A DNA stretch of 64,000 bases. Source: Blastocladiella emersonii ATCC 22665. Its lineage: Eukaryota; Blastocladiomycota; Blastocladiomycetes; Blastocladiales; Blastocladiaceae. The notes under the pieces are model-generated. The model saw only the letters and a list, made by a program, of their open reading frames with translations. It made no database searches and was not told the DNA's origin. This document shows positions 10,639-21,251 of the stretch, one piece after another. The stretch spans positions 124,001 to 188,000 of the forward strand of contig JANHCV010000014.1 of NCBI GenBank assembly GCA_025594325.1. The letters run 5' to 3'. The position numbers and the translations under genes are program-made. The stretch's first letter is position 1. Each line of letters opens with the position of its first letter.

Positions 10639-13600
10639 ATGTCGCGGGTCCGTCCACTCCCCATGCATCAACACCCTTGCGCGCGCGCACCATGAACTGA
10701 CTGGCGCGGATCGCGACAAGCAGGACATTCGCAGCTTCTTTGCCCGGATCCCCAAGAACCCGGGGTCGACGCCGGCTCCTGCGCCGGGCGCCGCGTCGTC
10801 CTCGAGCGCGACGCCGGCGGCTGAAGAGGTATGCGTCACACCGGACGCGACCCGTCACTTCGTTCGCGCGCTCACGCTGTCCCGCTCGCTCGACACGTGT
10901 AGCCCAAGCGCAAGCGCGCGCCGCGCCCGCGCGTCGTGTCGTCGGATGACGATGACGACGACTTTCTGCCGACCGCGAAACCCACGCCGCCACCGCGGCT
11001 CAATAAGACGACGTACGCGCGCGCACGCGTTGCCGCCTTTCCCCTCGACTCACTTCTCCCCCGACCGTGTAGCCCGCCTGCGGCCAAGAAGGCACGCACC
11101 GCCGCCACCTCATCGGCCGCCGTGAAGCCCGTCTCGGCGTCGAGCTACTTTGCGTCGGTCCCGACCAAGAAGCCCGCGGGCAAGTCGGCTTCAGCTTCGT
11201 CAAGCGCTGCCACGTCGCCCGTCGTCGGCAAGCCGGCGGCCGAGGTCGTCACGATCGACGACGACGAGATGGACGTGGACGACGCGTCGTCGACGGCCGC
11301 GGTCGTTGGCGCGCCGAGCTCCGCTCCTGCTGCACCCGCACCCGCTAAGCCAGCCGCTGCCGCTAAGACTGCGCCCACATCCTCCTCGCCCGCGACCGAC
11401 CGCCCGCGCCGCAGCACGCGCAGCGCGACGGTCACGCCGACCCCGCGCACGCTCGCCGCGACATCCTCCTCCTCCGACTCGGACACGGACGGGAGCGAGT
11501 TTGCCGGCGACGACGACAAGGGTGCGGCTGCCGAGGACGACGAGGACGACGACGAGGACGCGTACGCCGAGGAGGAGGAGGAGGAGCCCGTCAAGCCCGC
11601 GCCGAAGCGCGCGCGCGTCTCCGCCGCTGCCGCCAAGAAGGCGGCTGCCGCGGCGGCCGCCCCGCTCATCATCACGCCGAACCCGCCCAAGGCGCGTGCC
11701 GTTAAGAAGGAGGAGCCCGAGGCGCCGCCCGCGGTCAAGAAGGAGCCTGCCCGCAAGACGCCCGTTAAGGCCAAGGCCAAGGTCAAGGCCGAGGTCGTCG
11801 ACGACGACGAGGACGGCGAGAGCGAGGAGGAGATGGCGGTCGGGCGCAAGAAGAAGCCCGCGGCGGCCAAGGCCAAGCCCGCCGCCGCCGCTGCTGCCGT
11901 CAAGACCGAGGAAGGCGGCGGCGAGGGCGAGAAGCCCATGTCCAACTACCAAAAATTCCTCAAGCGCAAGGCCGAGCAGACGGGCCCCAAGGCGCCCGGG
12001 TCCAAGGAGATCCCCGTGGGCCAGCCCAACTGCCTGCACGGGCTCACGTTCGTGACGTCGGGCGACCCCGAGTCGCAGACGCGCGCCGAGCTCGAGGCGC
12101 TGATCAAGCGGTATGGCGGGCGCGTGACGGGCAGCGTTTCGGGCAAGACCGACTACCTGGTGGTCGGCGACAACGCGGGCGAGTCCAAGTCGGCCAAGGC
12201 GCGCGAGCTCGGGACCAATATCACGGACGAGGACGGCGTGCTCGACCTGATCCGCACCCGCGGCGCGGTCTCGGAGGCCGCCATGGAGAAGACCAAGACC
12301 AAGGCGCAGGTGCAGCGCGAGGCCAAGCTGGCGGCCATCGACGAGGCGCAGGCCGAGCGCGGCGACGCCACGGCGCTGTGGACCGACAAGTACAAGCCGA
12401 CCAAGGCGTCCGAGATTGTCGGCAACAAGTCGCACCTCGACAAGCTGCTCAAGTGGCTCAAGGGGTTCGAGGCGGCGCGCAAGGGCAAGTTCCGGTTCAC
12501 GGGCGAGCAGAACTTTACGCACTACCGCGCGGCGCTGCTCAGCGGGCCGCCGGGCGTCGGCAAGACGACCAGCGCGCACGTGGTGGCGCGCGAGGCCGGG
12601 TACCACGTCATCGAGTTCAACGCGTCGGACATGCGCAGCAAGAAGTCGCTCGACGAGGTGGCGGCGCAGCTCCTGCACAACCGCACGCTGTTCGGGTACT
12701 CTGCGGCGCAGATGGGCGCGGGCGGCGACGCGGGGAAACCGCACGTGGTGGTCATGGACGAGGTGGACGGCATGTCGACGTCGGACCGCGGCGGGCTCGC
12801 CGAGCTCGCGGTGCTGCTGCGCAAGTCGCGGGTGCCCGTGATCTGCATCTGCAACGACCGGTCGAACCCGAAGCTGCGCACGCTCGCGGGATTGTGCCTC
12901 GACCTCAAGTACCGCAAGCCCGAGGTCGGCAACGTGCGCACGCGGCTGCTCACCATCTGCCAGCGCGAGGGCCTGCAGGCGCCGCCGGCGGCGCTCGACG
13001 CGCTCATCGAGTCGACGCAGTGCGACATTCGGCAGACGATCCACCTGCTGTCGACGTACCGGCTCAAGGCGATGCAGATGGGCTACGACGCGGCGCGCGC
13101 GCTCGGCGCGGCCAGCGAAAAGGACGTGGCGGTCGGCATCTTTGACGCGACGCGGTGCCTGCTGCAGCCCGGGTCGGTCAAGCGGGCGACGGTCGGGCAG
13201 CTCATGGAGCACTATTTCGCCGACTTTGACATGGTGCCGCTCATGATGCAGGAGAACTACGTCAAGTCCCGTCCCGCGGCGGACCCGGTCGAGGCGATTG
13301 CGCGGCTCGCGGACGCGGCGAGTGACATGGCGACGGGCGACGTGATCAACACGGTGGTGCGCACGCAGCAGCAGTGGACGCTGCTCAACGCGCACGGCAT
13401 CTTCTCGACGGTCGCCCCCGCGTTCGCGGTGGCGGGCGGCGACACGGCGGGCGGGTCGGCGGGCATGTACGGGTTCACGTCGGCGCTCGGCAACATGTCC
13501 AAGGCGGCCAAGGGGCAGCGCGTCCTCGCGGCGCTCGACCACCGCGTGTCGCGCGCGTTCGCCGGCGCGAGCGCGGGCCGTACGGGTGCGCGGCTCGACT

Positions 13601-13948
13601 ACCTCCCCGCCCTCACGCGGATCCTGTACCACGGGTTCCAGGGCGGCGACCACGAGCCGGTCATGGCGACCATGGACGCGTACTACCTCGGGCGCGACGA
13701 CTTTGACGAGCTGCTCGGGATGCGCGTCGGGGCCGAGTCGGGCGAGGCGCTGCTCAAGGCGGTGCCGCCCAAGGTCAAGGCCGCGTTCACGCGCGCGTAC
13801 AATGCGCGCGACCACCCAGTGCTCACGGTCGCGGTGCCCGGCGGCAAGCGCGGGCGCGGTGCTGCGTCGGCGGGTGCAACGGAGGAGGGCGAGCCCGACG
13901 TGGACGGGTACGAGGCGGCGGACCACGGAGAAGGCGACGAGGCCGAGG

Positions 13949-13979
<31 letters not shown>

Positions 13980-14073
13980 GGACCCCGAGGCGCTCCGCGC
14001 GGCGCTCGCCAAGCAGGCCAAGGCCAAGGGCGGCGCGGGCGCCAAGGGCAAGGGGCGCGGGCGAGGCAAGTAG
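10639..14073 (+). CDS. RFC1: Replication factor C large subunit
   Basis: Large subunit of the clamp loader that opens PCNA and places it on primer-template DNA. Proposed exons are 10639-10647, 10724-10828, 10903-11012 and 11073-14073, giving 1074 aa. The first splice yields MSR-DIRSFFARIPK, matching the PIP-like start of RFC1 proteins; without it no in-frame ATG precedes this motif. The third intron (11013-11072, GTACGC...GTGTAG) is 60 nt and leaves the frame open if retained. Domains: an acidic and Lys/Pro/Ala-rich linker (to about residue 380); BRCT near 394-470 ('GLTFVTSG', 'GGRVTGSVSGKTDYLVVG'); an AAA+ module starting 'LWTDKYKP' with Walker A GPPGVGKTT (about 565), Walker B VVVMDEVDGM (about 633) and sensor 1 'CICNDR'; then the RFC1 C-terminal collar ('MVPLMMQENYV') and a Lys/Gly-rich tail. 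The long antisense frame is a shadow. Confidence 0.93.
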
Positions 14074-14427
14074 CAGTAGTTGTCGAGCGAGTGAATAGTG
14101 AGCGAGTTTTGTTCGCGTGGGTGTGGGGCGTGGGGTGGCACAGCAGGCGCTGCGGCTTCCGGCTGCGCCCATCGGCGCGGCGTGTGTTCCCGTCCGATCG
14201 CGGTCGCTGCGGCGCACGTGCGGCGCGACGGCCGTGGCGGGGCGCCTCAGCCCGTTGTTCTCATTCCCCGAGACATCGCCTCAGCTATCATCCATCTCTC
14301 ACCGTCCCAACTGATCCCGCGTCAGTCTCGGCCCCCACAAGGCCGCCCACCACTGCATGCATTCGCCCGCCTGAGGCCTCGTCTCTCGCCTCCCGCTACC
14401 ATCGTTCGAGCGAGCCCGCTACCGCTC
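14074..14427. other. Intergenic / 5' leader, no feature seen
   Basis: 354 bp between RFC1 and the FCP-type gene. The downstream frame stays open through it back to 14098, but the residues are low-complexity and the first well-placed ATG is at 14428. I see no recognisable promoter element. Confidence 0.4.
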
Positions 14428-16944
14428 ATGGCGCCCACCGACGTCGCCGCCAACGGCCACGCGGCCGCCGCGCCTGCACCCGCACCCGCGCCGCCACCTG
14501 CCCCTGCCTCTTCTGCCGCGGTTGCCCAGCCGCCATCACAGCAGCAGCAGGCGGATCGCTCGCGCAAACGCGTCCGCACCATCTCCGACGCCGCCATGGA
14601 GCACCGCGCGCCGCCGCCCGCGCTCCGGACCGCTGCCAACGCGCCGCCCGTGCCCGCCATCCCCGCCGCGATTGCTGCTGTGCACCCGCACGCGACGACG
14701 ACGACGATGCGCGGGGTCCCGCTGCCATACCCTCCACCGTCTGTCGCTTCAGTCCCACAACAACCGCTGGCTGCTGCACCAGTACCGCAACCGCACCCAG
14801 CAGCAGCAACGCCGGCACCAAAACCCGCCGCCGCCGCCGCCGTGCCACCACCACCGCCACCCGCTGCCGCAGCGCACACCGGCCCCGCGTGGTTCGCGCC
14901 GGAACGCCCGCCGCCCGCCGACTGGTCGCCGACCGTCCTGATCCCACTCCCCTTCTCGCCCGCGCTCGTGTCGTCGTCGCGCACACTAGCGTCGGCGTCG
15001 CGCGCGCTGGCCGCCGCGACCGCGACGAGCCACCACCACCTCCCGCCGCAGAACCACCTCGACTGCCTGCACCTGCGCGTGTGCGGGTACGCCGCGGCGT
15101 CGCACGCGTCGGCCGCCGCGACGACAACGGGCGGGACCGTCCCCTCGGCGCTGCGCGTCGCGGCGCGCGTCGAGCTCGTGTCGCTCCTCCCGCGCAGCGT
15201 GTGCGCCGCGCTGCACGCGCACGGGGTCCTGCCCGCGATCCAGTTCGATATCCTGGGCAGTGTTCCGCCGGGCGAGCGCCCGCGGCCGCGCGTGCCGAGC
15301 CGGATCCCGCTTGTCGAGGAGATGAAGCACCTGCGCAAGTCCGCGTTTATCCCGCTCGCGTGCATCGTGCCCGGCGGCGAGCCGTGGGAGCTCCACCTCA
15401 AGGTGAACGCGACGGGCCACCAGCTCGACGGGTACCTCGTCCCGACGGCGCGCATGCACGCGATCCTCGAGGAGGCCGGGCTCGCGCTCCTCCGCGCGCG
15501 CAGGCTGCCGCTCGTGCTCGACCTCGACGATACCGTCGTCCGCGTCGCGCTCACGCCCGGCGATCTTGCGGCGGCGACCTCGGCGCAGGCGCAGGCGCAG
15601 GCGGCACCGCCGCCGGGTACCGCGCCACCGCCGCGGCCCAACGACCCACGCGCACACCGGCTGCCGTGCGGGAAACACGTGCTCGTGGCGTCGGACGCGC
15701 CGCGGTTCCTCGACTGGGCCCGCGACAAGTTCGAGGTGTCCGTGTGCTCGCTCGGCGAGCAGCTGTACGTCGGCCAGGTGTGCGCGCTGCTCGACCCTCC
15801 CGCCCCACCCTCTCCCTCCTCCCCACCACCCCCACCGCGCATCCCCGGCCCGCGGTTCTCGGCGCGGCAAGAGTACAACTGGGTGTCCAAGTACGGCCAG
15901 GACCGCGCCGCCGTGCTGCGCAAGCCCGTCAAGTCGCTCGCCGCCATGTACCCGTTCGCGGCGCCGCACCCGTGGCACCCCGAGGGCGCGGTCGTCGCGG
16001 TCCCGCCCGTCGTCGGCGAGGTCCGCAACTGGGACGCCGAGCTCAACGTGCACGACGGGGATGTCGAGATGGCCGACGTTTCAGCGGTGCCCGGTGCGGC
16101 GGAAAGGACGGGGAGCGCGGATAGCGCGTCGTCATCGTCCGGGTCGAGTTCCGCGTCGTCGCTTCCTTCAGCAGCGGCAGGACAACGGCGCCGCGCGTCC
16201 GTCGCCTCAGCGCACCAGCACCAGCACCAGCACCAGCACCGTTCCTCCCTCGCGCCGCCGCCGCCCGCCGTCGGGTGGGAAGTCGTGATCCGCTCCCCGT
16301 GCGCGCCCGAACTCCGCACCGTGTCGGCGGTCCTGCGCACGCTGACGTCGCGCGCGGCGCGCGGGTTCGCGCTGCCGCTGATCCTCGAGGACCAGTACCG
16401 CCCGTGGCCCGCGAGCCACCACGACAACATCATCCTCGTCGACCGCACACGGGTCGATTCCGCGTCCACCCCCGCGGCGGGACCGTGGGACGTGTCCCTG
16501 TTCCCCGTCGTCGCCTCCCTCCTCGACCGCGTCCACGCGGGCTACTTCCGCAAGCTCGACGACTGGCACCGCCAGTGCGACGCGCTGCTGCGCGCGGTCG
16601 CGGGGCACGCGGGCGTGTTGCCGGTCGGCGCCGCGGTGCCCGTCCCGCCGCCGCCGTCGGTCGTCATGTGCTACAAGCAGCTGCTCAAGGAGGTGGTGCG
16701 CAGCCAGATCGCCATGGGGACCGCGTTCACGGTGCCCGGGTTCTGGGACGGCGGCGCGCCGCCGCCGGTTCCGGTGCCCGTGGTGCCCGTACAGCAGCAG
16801 GCGATGCAGATGCAGGTGGCGGCGAACGGGTTACCCCCGCTCCCGCCGCTCCCGCCCGCGCCGGCGCCTGTCGTCGTGCATCGGCAGCAGCAGCGCGAGG
16901 GAGAGGAGGAGCAGCAGCAGCAGCAGGCGGTTGCGTCGAGATAG
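14428..16944 (+). CDS. FCP/SCP-type (HAD) phosphatase-domain protein
   Basis: 838 aa in one frame from the ATG at 14428. The N-terminal 200 residues are Ala/Pro-rich and low complexity. The catalytic-type motif is 'LPLVLDLDDTVVRV' with D365-L-D-D-T369, the DxDxT signature of HAD phosphatases that act on the RNA polymerase II CTD. It is followed by 'FLDWARDKFEVSVCSLGEQLYVGQVCALLDP', matching the FCP-homology pattern (FL....YE..VYT.G...YA..V...LDP). A long Ser/His/Gln-rich insert (about 16080-16260) separates this from a later segment 'HHDNIILVDRT'. In FCP1 the equivalent late motif has two adjacent Asp; here it reads V-D, so activity is uncertain. No BRCT domain is evident. A role in transcription is inferred from the fold only. 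The tail is Pro/Gln-rich. Confidence 0.65.
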   Translation: MAPTDVAANGHAAAAPAPAPAPPPAPASSAAVAQPPSQQQQADRSRKRVRTISDAAMEHRAPPPALRTAANAPPVPAIPAAIAAVHPHATTTTMRGVPLPYPPPSVASVPQQPLAAAPVPQPHPAAATPAPKPAAAAAVPPPPPPAAAAHTGPAWFAPERPPPADWSPTVLIPLPFSPALVSSSRTLASASRALAAATATSHHHLPPQNHLDCLHLRVCGYAAASHASAAATTTGGTVPSALRVAARVELVSLLPRSVCAALHAHGVLPAIQFDILGSVPPGERPRPRVPSRIPLVEEMKHLRKSAFIPLACIVPGGEPWELHLKVNATGHQLDGYLVPTARMHAILEEAGLALLRARRLPLVLDLDDTVVRVALTPGDLAAATSAQAQAQAAPPPGTAPPPRPNDPRAHRLPCGKHVLVASDAPRFLDWARDKFEVSVCSLGEQLYVGQVCALLDPPAPPSPSSPPPPPRIPGPRFSARQEYNWVSKYGQDRAAVLRKPVKSLAAMYPFAAPHPWHPEGAVVAVPPVVGEVRNWDAELNVHDGDVEMADVSAVPGAAERTGSADSASSSSGSSSASSLPSAAAGQRRRASVASAHQHQHQHQHRSSLAPPPPAVGWEVVIRSPCAPELRTVSAVLRTLTSRAARGFALPLILEDQYRPWPASHHDNIILVDRTRVDSASTPAAGPWDVSLFPVVASLLDRVHAGYFRKLDDWHRQCDALLRAVAGHAGVLPVGAAVPVPPPPSVVMCYKQLLKEVVRSQIAMGTAFTVPGFWDGGAPPPVPVPVVPVQQQAMQMQVAANGLPPLPPLPPAPAPVVVHRQQQREGEEEQQQQQAVASR

Positions 16945-17024
16945 CACTTAATACACACGCACGCACGCATATGGATCAAAACCGGGTCGAGTCTATTAAT
17001 TAGGTGATCTATGATCTAGCTGGG

Positions 17025-17969
17025 TCAGGCGAGCGACGCGTCGCGGACGAGCCGCGCGCCCGACGCCGAGTGGTGCATGGACGCGAGCGCGATGCCCGAC
17101 TCGCCGTTGGCGTCGGACCCGCCCCGGACCATCGACATCATCATCAGCGGCGGCGCGGCGTCGCCCTGGGTCTTGGCGTACTGGTCGGCGAGGTACACGG
17201 CGTCGGGGAGACTGAGCTCGCGGCCCTCCGTCCACCGGTCGCGCGCGGCGAGGAGCACCTTGACGGCGCCAAACGCCACGACGAACAGCAGCGGGACGCC
17301 CGGGTACGCGAACTTGGCGACCTTGGACTGCGGGTCGAGGAACGCGTACACCCACTCGTCGGCGATGGCGTGGTACAGGTGCGCCCAGCCCGTGTACAGG
17401 GCGATGCAGACGAAGATGGGCGCGAGCGCCCACGCGCGGACGTGCATGGTCCCGCACACGGCGTCGGCGAGGATCATGACCAGGCTGACGCCGTGCATCG
17501 ACGCCGAGACCGTGCGGCCCGCGGCGCTCGTCGACTTGGTGAAGCTGTCGCGCAGCAGCAGCCAGTACACGATGGTCACGATAAAGTGCGCGACCACGTT
17601 GTAGGAGAACAGGAACGCGTGCACGACCGCGACGCCGCGCGGGACCACGTACACGGGGCGCGACGGGATCCACCGTGCGGCGCGCCACGACAGGTACAGG
17701 GTCAGGGAGAGGTAGCCCGTGAGCGAGATAAAGCTCAGGTGCGTCAGGTAGAAGAAGAAGCCAAAGTCCTGCACGGTCCCGTCGTGTTTGATGAACCACC
17801 GCGCCATGCCCAGGGTCAGGATCGCGGCGCAGAAGACGAGCGAGACGCAGCGTTGGGCGAGCAGGTACCGCGCGCTCACGGTCCGCGAGCCCAGCGCGCA
17901 ATGCGGGTACGTCAGGCCCGCCGTGATGCGCGTGCCGAGCGAGGAGAGCGCGGTGCCGATGCGGCCCAT
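17025..17969 (-). CDS. Rolling-stone / FAR-17a-like multi-pass membrane protein
   Basis: 314 aa, intronless. About seven hydrophobic segments: 'LLAQRCVSLVFCAAILTLGMA', 'FGFFFYLTHLSFISLTGYLSLTL', 'VVHAFLFSYNVVAHFIVTIVYWLLL', 'HGVSLVMILADAV', 'ALAPIFVCIALYTGWAHLYH' and 'YPGVPLLFVVAFGAVKVLL'. The pattern F-x-Y-L-T-x-x-(S/T) early, V-x-V-x-Y-W-L-L in the middle, and a late H-A/G-x-N/S...D segment is what I associate with the Rolling stone/UPF0641 and FAR-17a/AIG1 families; some FAR-17a members hydrolyse branched fatty acid esters. The catalytic Thr/His of that subgroup cannot be assigned with confidence, so no activity is claimed. It is divergent from the LAPTM-like cluster, sharing the intergenic region that holds composite element 2. 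Confidence 0.6.
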   Translation of the reverse strand: MGRIGTALSSLGTRITAGLTYPHCALGSRTVSARYLLAQRCVSLVFCAAILTLGMARWFIKHDGTVQDFGFFFYLTHLSFISLTGYLSLTLYLSWRAARWIPSRPVYVVPRGVAVVHAFLFSYNVVAHFIVTIVYWLLLRDSFTKSTSAAGRTVSASMHGVSLVMILADAVCGTMHVRAWALAPIFVCIALYTGWAHLYHAIADEWVYAFLDPQSKVAKFAYPGVPLLFVVAFGAVKVLLAARDRWTEGRELSLPDAVYLADQYAKTQGDAAPPLMMMSMVRGGSDANGESGIALASMHHSASGARLVRDASLA

Positions 17970-18695
17970 GGTTGGTGTCGATGCGTTGCTGTGCGGTTAC
18001 TTGCGAGGATGAGGGAGAGAGCGTCGTTGCATGTGCTTCGTTCTATTCTTCTACTGTCCCGAGTCAAGGGCAGGCGGGAGGGAGAGAGCACCAGGTCGCG
18101 CGATGCGACGCGCTGCGGTAGCCCGCCCGTTTCCCATCGCCACCGCTCCGTCGCCGCCGCCGCCGACCGCCGCCCGCCGCCCGCCGCCCTCCCCCTGTCG
18201 CGCGATTGGAACGGCACCGCTCTAACCGATGCCCTACGGCCCACGCGGGCGCCGATTTCGACGTATACATACCGCCCGCCACGGATGCTTACGAATGGCC
18301 CGAGCTTAAGGACCAGACGCGTGCCGGCGCGGCCGCGGACGCGTCCCTGCGGTGCGAGACACGCGACGCCGTCACATGATAACGCGACGCGTCTCGCGCC
18401 CGCCCTCTCGCTTGCTCGCTGCCCCTTGCGGCGTTGACCTGAGTGACAGGTTTTTCCGCAAGCGTGAGTCGATGAGCGGACGAACGTGAAACGAAGCGTG
18501 CACCCAGGGACCGTGCCGCGCTGCCCCGCGCGCACACCGGCTCGCGTGCGAGTCCCAGGGGCTCCGCCGCCCGTTTCGAGTCAAGTGCGTCGCCCCGCCG
18601 CCGCCACAAGGACAAGCGGCCGCCGCGGGGGGTATAAAGGCGGTGGGCCGCCCGCGCCGCGGCTCTCGCTCCCACACCATCCGCACATCAACACC
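17970..18695. promoter_or_regulatory. Divergent promoter region, with composite element 2 and a TATA box
   Basis: 726 bp between the rolling-stone-like gene (minus) and the first LAPTM-like gene (plus). TCACATGAT at 18372-18380, spacer AACGC, GACGCGTC at 18386-18393. TATAAAGG at 18633-18640 lies 56 bp upstream of the LAPTM-like start and is the clearest TATA box of the window. Confidence 0.6.
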
Positions 18696-19376
18696 ATGTC
18701 GTCCGCTCCCGAGGTCACCGTCGCCCCCGTCGCTGCCGCTGCCCCGGCCCCGGCCGCTGTCGCCGCGACGACGACCACGACCACGACCACGACCACCAAG
18801 CCCGCCAAGGCCGCCGACCTCGTCCGCGACAAGGACGTCAAGCACCTGTGCTGCGGGTGCATGGAGATCCGCCGCGGCGTGATCACGCTGCTCGTGGTGT
18901 CGATCGTGATGAACGCGCTGGCCGCGATCCTGATGCTCGTGGCCCTGTCGTTCGCCAAGAGCTCGGCGCGCGCCGCGCACGAGACCACCTCGTCCTTCAC
19001 GTTCCGGTCGTCCAACGGCACCGTGCAGACGCTGCCCGACCACTCGGACGACGCCCTCAACGCCATCGTCGACACGGCCGTCACCATCATCTACGTCGCC
19101 CTCGGCGTCACGGCCGTCCAGATCCTGTTCACGGCGTGGGGCCTCTCGACCGTCATCCAGCGCAAGGTCGCCAACTTCAAGACCTTCACTATCATCAACA
19201 TCGTGCTCCTCATCGTCTCGGCCGCCGTCACGCTGTTTTCGGGCAACTTCTCGAGTATCCTCAGTATCGCGCTCCAGGCCTACTTTGCCTACGTCTTCTT
19301 CTCGTACGTCGACACCATGCGCGCCGAGAAGGAGGCCCTCAAGGAGATCGAGCTCAAGGCCACGAGCAACGCGTAA
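18696..19376 (+). CDS. LAPTM-like four-helix membrane protein, copy 1
   Basis: 226 aa. A low-complexity Ala/Pro/Thr N-terminus (residues 1-36, including a Thr run) precedes the cluster-wide cytosolic motif 'CCGCMEIRRG' at about 52-61. Four hydrophobic segments follow: 'VITLLVVSIVMNALAAILMLVAL', 'IVDTAVTIIYVALGVTAVQILF', 'FTIINIVLLIVSAAVTLFSG' and 'ILSIALQAYFAYVFFSY'. The C-terminus is 'VDTMRAEKEALKEIELKATSNA'-like, charged and cytosolic. The layout (Cys-rich start, then C-x-x-R-x-G entering TM1) resembles animal LAPTM4/5 lysosomal proteins. I infer an endolysosomal/vacuolar four-TM protein; the exact function is unknown. It is first of four tandem copies on the same strand. Confidence 0.75.
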   Translation: MSSAPEVTVAPVAAAAPAPAAVAATTTTTTTTTTKPAKAADLVRDKDVKHLCCGCMEIRRGVITLLVVSIVMNALAAILMLVALSFAKSSARAAHETTSSFTFRSSNGTVQTLPDHSDDALNAIVDTAVTIIYVALGVTAVQILFTAWGLSTVIQRKVANFKTFTIINIVLLIVSAAVTLFSGNFSSILSIALQAYFAYVFFSYVDTMRAEKEALKEIELKATSNA

Positions 19377-19755
19377 CCGTGCGAGTTGGTGGAGGGATAG
19401 AGTGTGCATACATATAGACGGCAGTTTTGTTTGATCCACCAGATCTGTCTCCCCAGGGTCGCGCCGCGAGCCCGCTCGAGTCACTACGGCGATGTTCGCC
19501 CGAGATTCACCTGATGGTTCGCATCCAGACCATTCCATCGGGCCAGCATGGTCCAGCATCGTGAAACCTCATGTCCGCATCGCGAGAGAGGTCCCTGTAC
19601 GCTTGATTTCTTGCTGGGCGAGCACCCTCCCCGCGCCACGCAGGCACCACGCCTGTTTCGAGTTGACCGGGTGCGCGCCGCGCCGCCGCCACTGCAAAAC
19701 TCGTGGCCGCCGCGCCTTCTTCTCTCTCTCCCTCAGCATCAACTAGCACTTAATC
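19377..19755. other. Intergenic between LAPTM-like copies 1 and 2
   Basis: 379 bp. Unlike the regions before copies 1, 3 and 4, I find neither the composite E-box/MCB element nor an obvious TATA box. Confidence 0.5.
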
Positions 19756-20430
19756 ATGTCATCAACTACGCCCGTCGCCGAAATCACCGCTGTCGCCCCC
19801 GCTGCCGCAGCGCCAGCCGCACCGACCACCACGCGCCCGCGCAAGATCAAGTCATCCGACCTGGTCCGCGACAAGGACGTCAAGCACCAGTGCTGCGGGT
19901 GCATGGAGATCCGCCGCGGTGTGCTCGCGCTGCAGATCACCTCGATCGTGCTGTGTGTGATCCAGGTCGGTATCCTCCTCGTCGGCCTCGCCATGGCCAA
20001 GGTCGCCTCGGCCATCACGCGGGACTCGACCATCTGGACCACGCCCGACGGCTCCGTGCAGACGACGATGCCCGGCGCCGGCATGCCGCACGGCGGCGGC
20101 GGCGGCGAGACGGTCAACGCGGTCGTCGACATGGCCGTCACCATCATCTACATCGTGTGCGGGATCACGCTCGCGCAGGCCGTCGTCACGGTCTGGGGTA
20201 TCGTCAGCGTCGTGAACCGCAACGTCGCGCACTTCAAAGTCTTTGCTATCATCAACGTGGTCGTGCTCGTCGTCAACGCGGCGGCCACGGTCTTCGCGGG
20301 CGGGTGGCCGTACCTCGCGATCCTCCTCCTCGACGCGTACTTTGCCTACGTCTACTTCCAGTACGTCGACACGATGCGCGCGGAGAAGGAGGCGCTTGAG
20401 GCGCTCGGGATCAAGGGGAACGCTGTGTAG
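19756..20430 (+). CDS. LAPTM-like four-helix membrane protein, copy 2
   Basis: 224 aa. It shares 'DLVRDKDVK' and 'CCGCMEIRRG' with its neighbours (about residues 35-55), then 'VLALQITSIVLCVIQVGILLVGL', 'AVVDMAVTIIYIVCGITLAQAVV', 'VFAIINVVVLVVNAAATVFAGG' and 'LAILLLDAYFAYVYFQY'. The loop between TM1 and TM2 carries a Gly/Met/Pro insertion ('GAGMPHGGGGG') absent from the others. The C-terminus ends 'ALEALGIKGNAV', diverged from the ELKA-x-S-x-A ending of copies 1 and 4. The start at 19756 is the only ATG before the conserved block. Confidence 0.75.
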   Translation: MSSTTPVAEITAVAPAAAAPAAPTTTRPRKIKSSDLVRDKDVKHQCCGCMEIRRGVLALQITSIVLCVIQVGILLVGLAMAKVASAITRDSTIWTTPDGSVQTTMPGAGMPHGGGGGETVNAVVDMAVTIIYIVCGITLAQAVVTVWGIVSVVNRNVAHFKVFAIINVVVLVVNAAATVFAGGWPYLAILLLDAYFAYVYFQYVDTMRAEKEALEALGIKGNAV

Positions 20431-21251
20431 TTGTGGTGAGGAAGCGAGACGTAGATAAATAGACGCGGAACACAGTTCAATGCAACCAGTTGGCGAGCGA
20501 TGGAACCATTCAGCGCGCGCGGCACTTCAGGAAACGGGGAGATTGCGAGCTCGGTCCAGAACGAGCGAGATCGTTTGATATTGCGCGACGTTCGTGACCC
20601 CCGCTCAGCCAGCGCGCGTCTCGAACTCGCGCAATGTCAAGCGAGCTCACACGATCTCGACAGCCGACGCCGGCCGACATCGTTCAACCACGCGTGGCAC
20701 GCAGCACGCGAAAGTGAGGCTTGCCTTGATCAGATGCGAGACATCACATGATTGATCGACGCGTCGCGGCTCGGCGCCGCCGCAGCGCGCTTCGCACTCC
20801 CTTGTCCTTCAACGCCCGTTGACTCACGGCTGTCGCGTCTCTTCAATGGACCTGCGCGCGTCCGTCGCGTTTGCCGCGCCCCGACGCCAGTGCTGCATGC
20901 GAGCCGCATGGGGCGCTTACGTGACGCGCCCCGGGCCTCGCTGGCGAAGCGATGCATAAAATGTGCAAGGTTAGCCTCGCGCCGTATCACACAGGTCGAT
21001 CAACAAGTGTTTGTTGCAACGGAGGCGACAGGGCATGTGAAGTGCGGCACGCGCCCCGCCCAGGGAGTGCGCCCGCGTCTCAGCATCGGTCCGCTGTCTA
21101 ACTTCCAGGTGATCCGCCCGCTTCTAGAAAACACTCGCTGCCTTGTCCTCGCCGCCACAATCCGAACAGGCTCGCGCAAAAGTATCAATCTGGGACCGGT
21201 CGCCTCGCGTTTCTCGCCCCGCGTCACGTCAACCAACAAAGCACTTGTACC
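20431..21251. promoter_or_regulatory. Intergenic, with composite element 3
   Basis: 821 bp. TCACATGAT at 20744-20752, spacer TGATC, GACGCGTC at 20758-20765 followed by GCG, 487 bp upstream of LAPTM-like copy 3. Nothing else is recognised; open frames here are not conserved. Confidence 0.55.

Noticed and set aside
11200-14217. 1005-codon minus-strand frame opposite RFC1
   Set aside because: Arg/Val/Gly-rich translation with no motif, lying wholly over a clear gene; a by-product of high GC at third codon positions.
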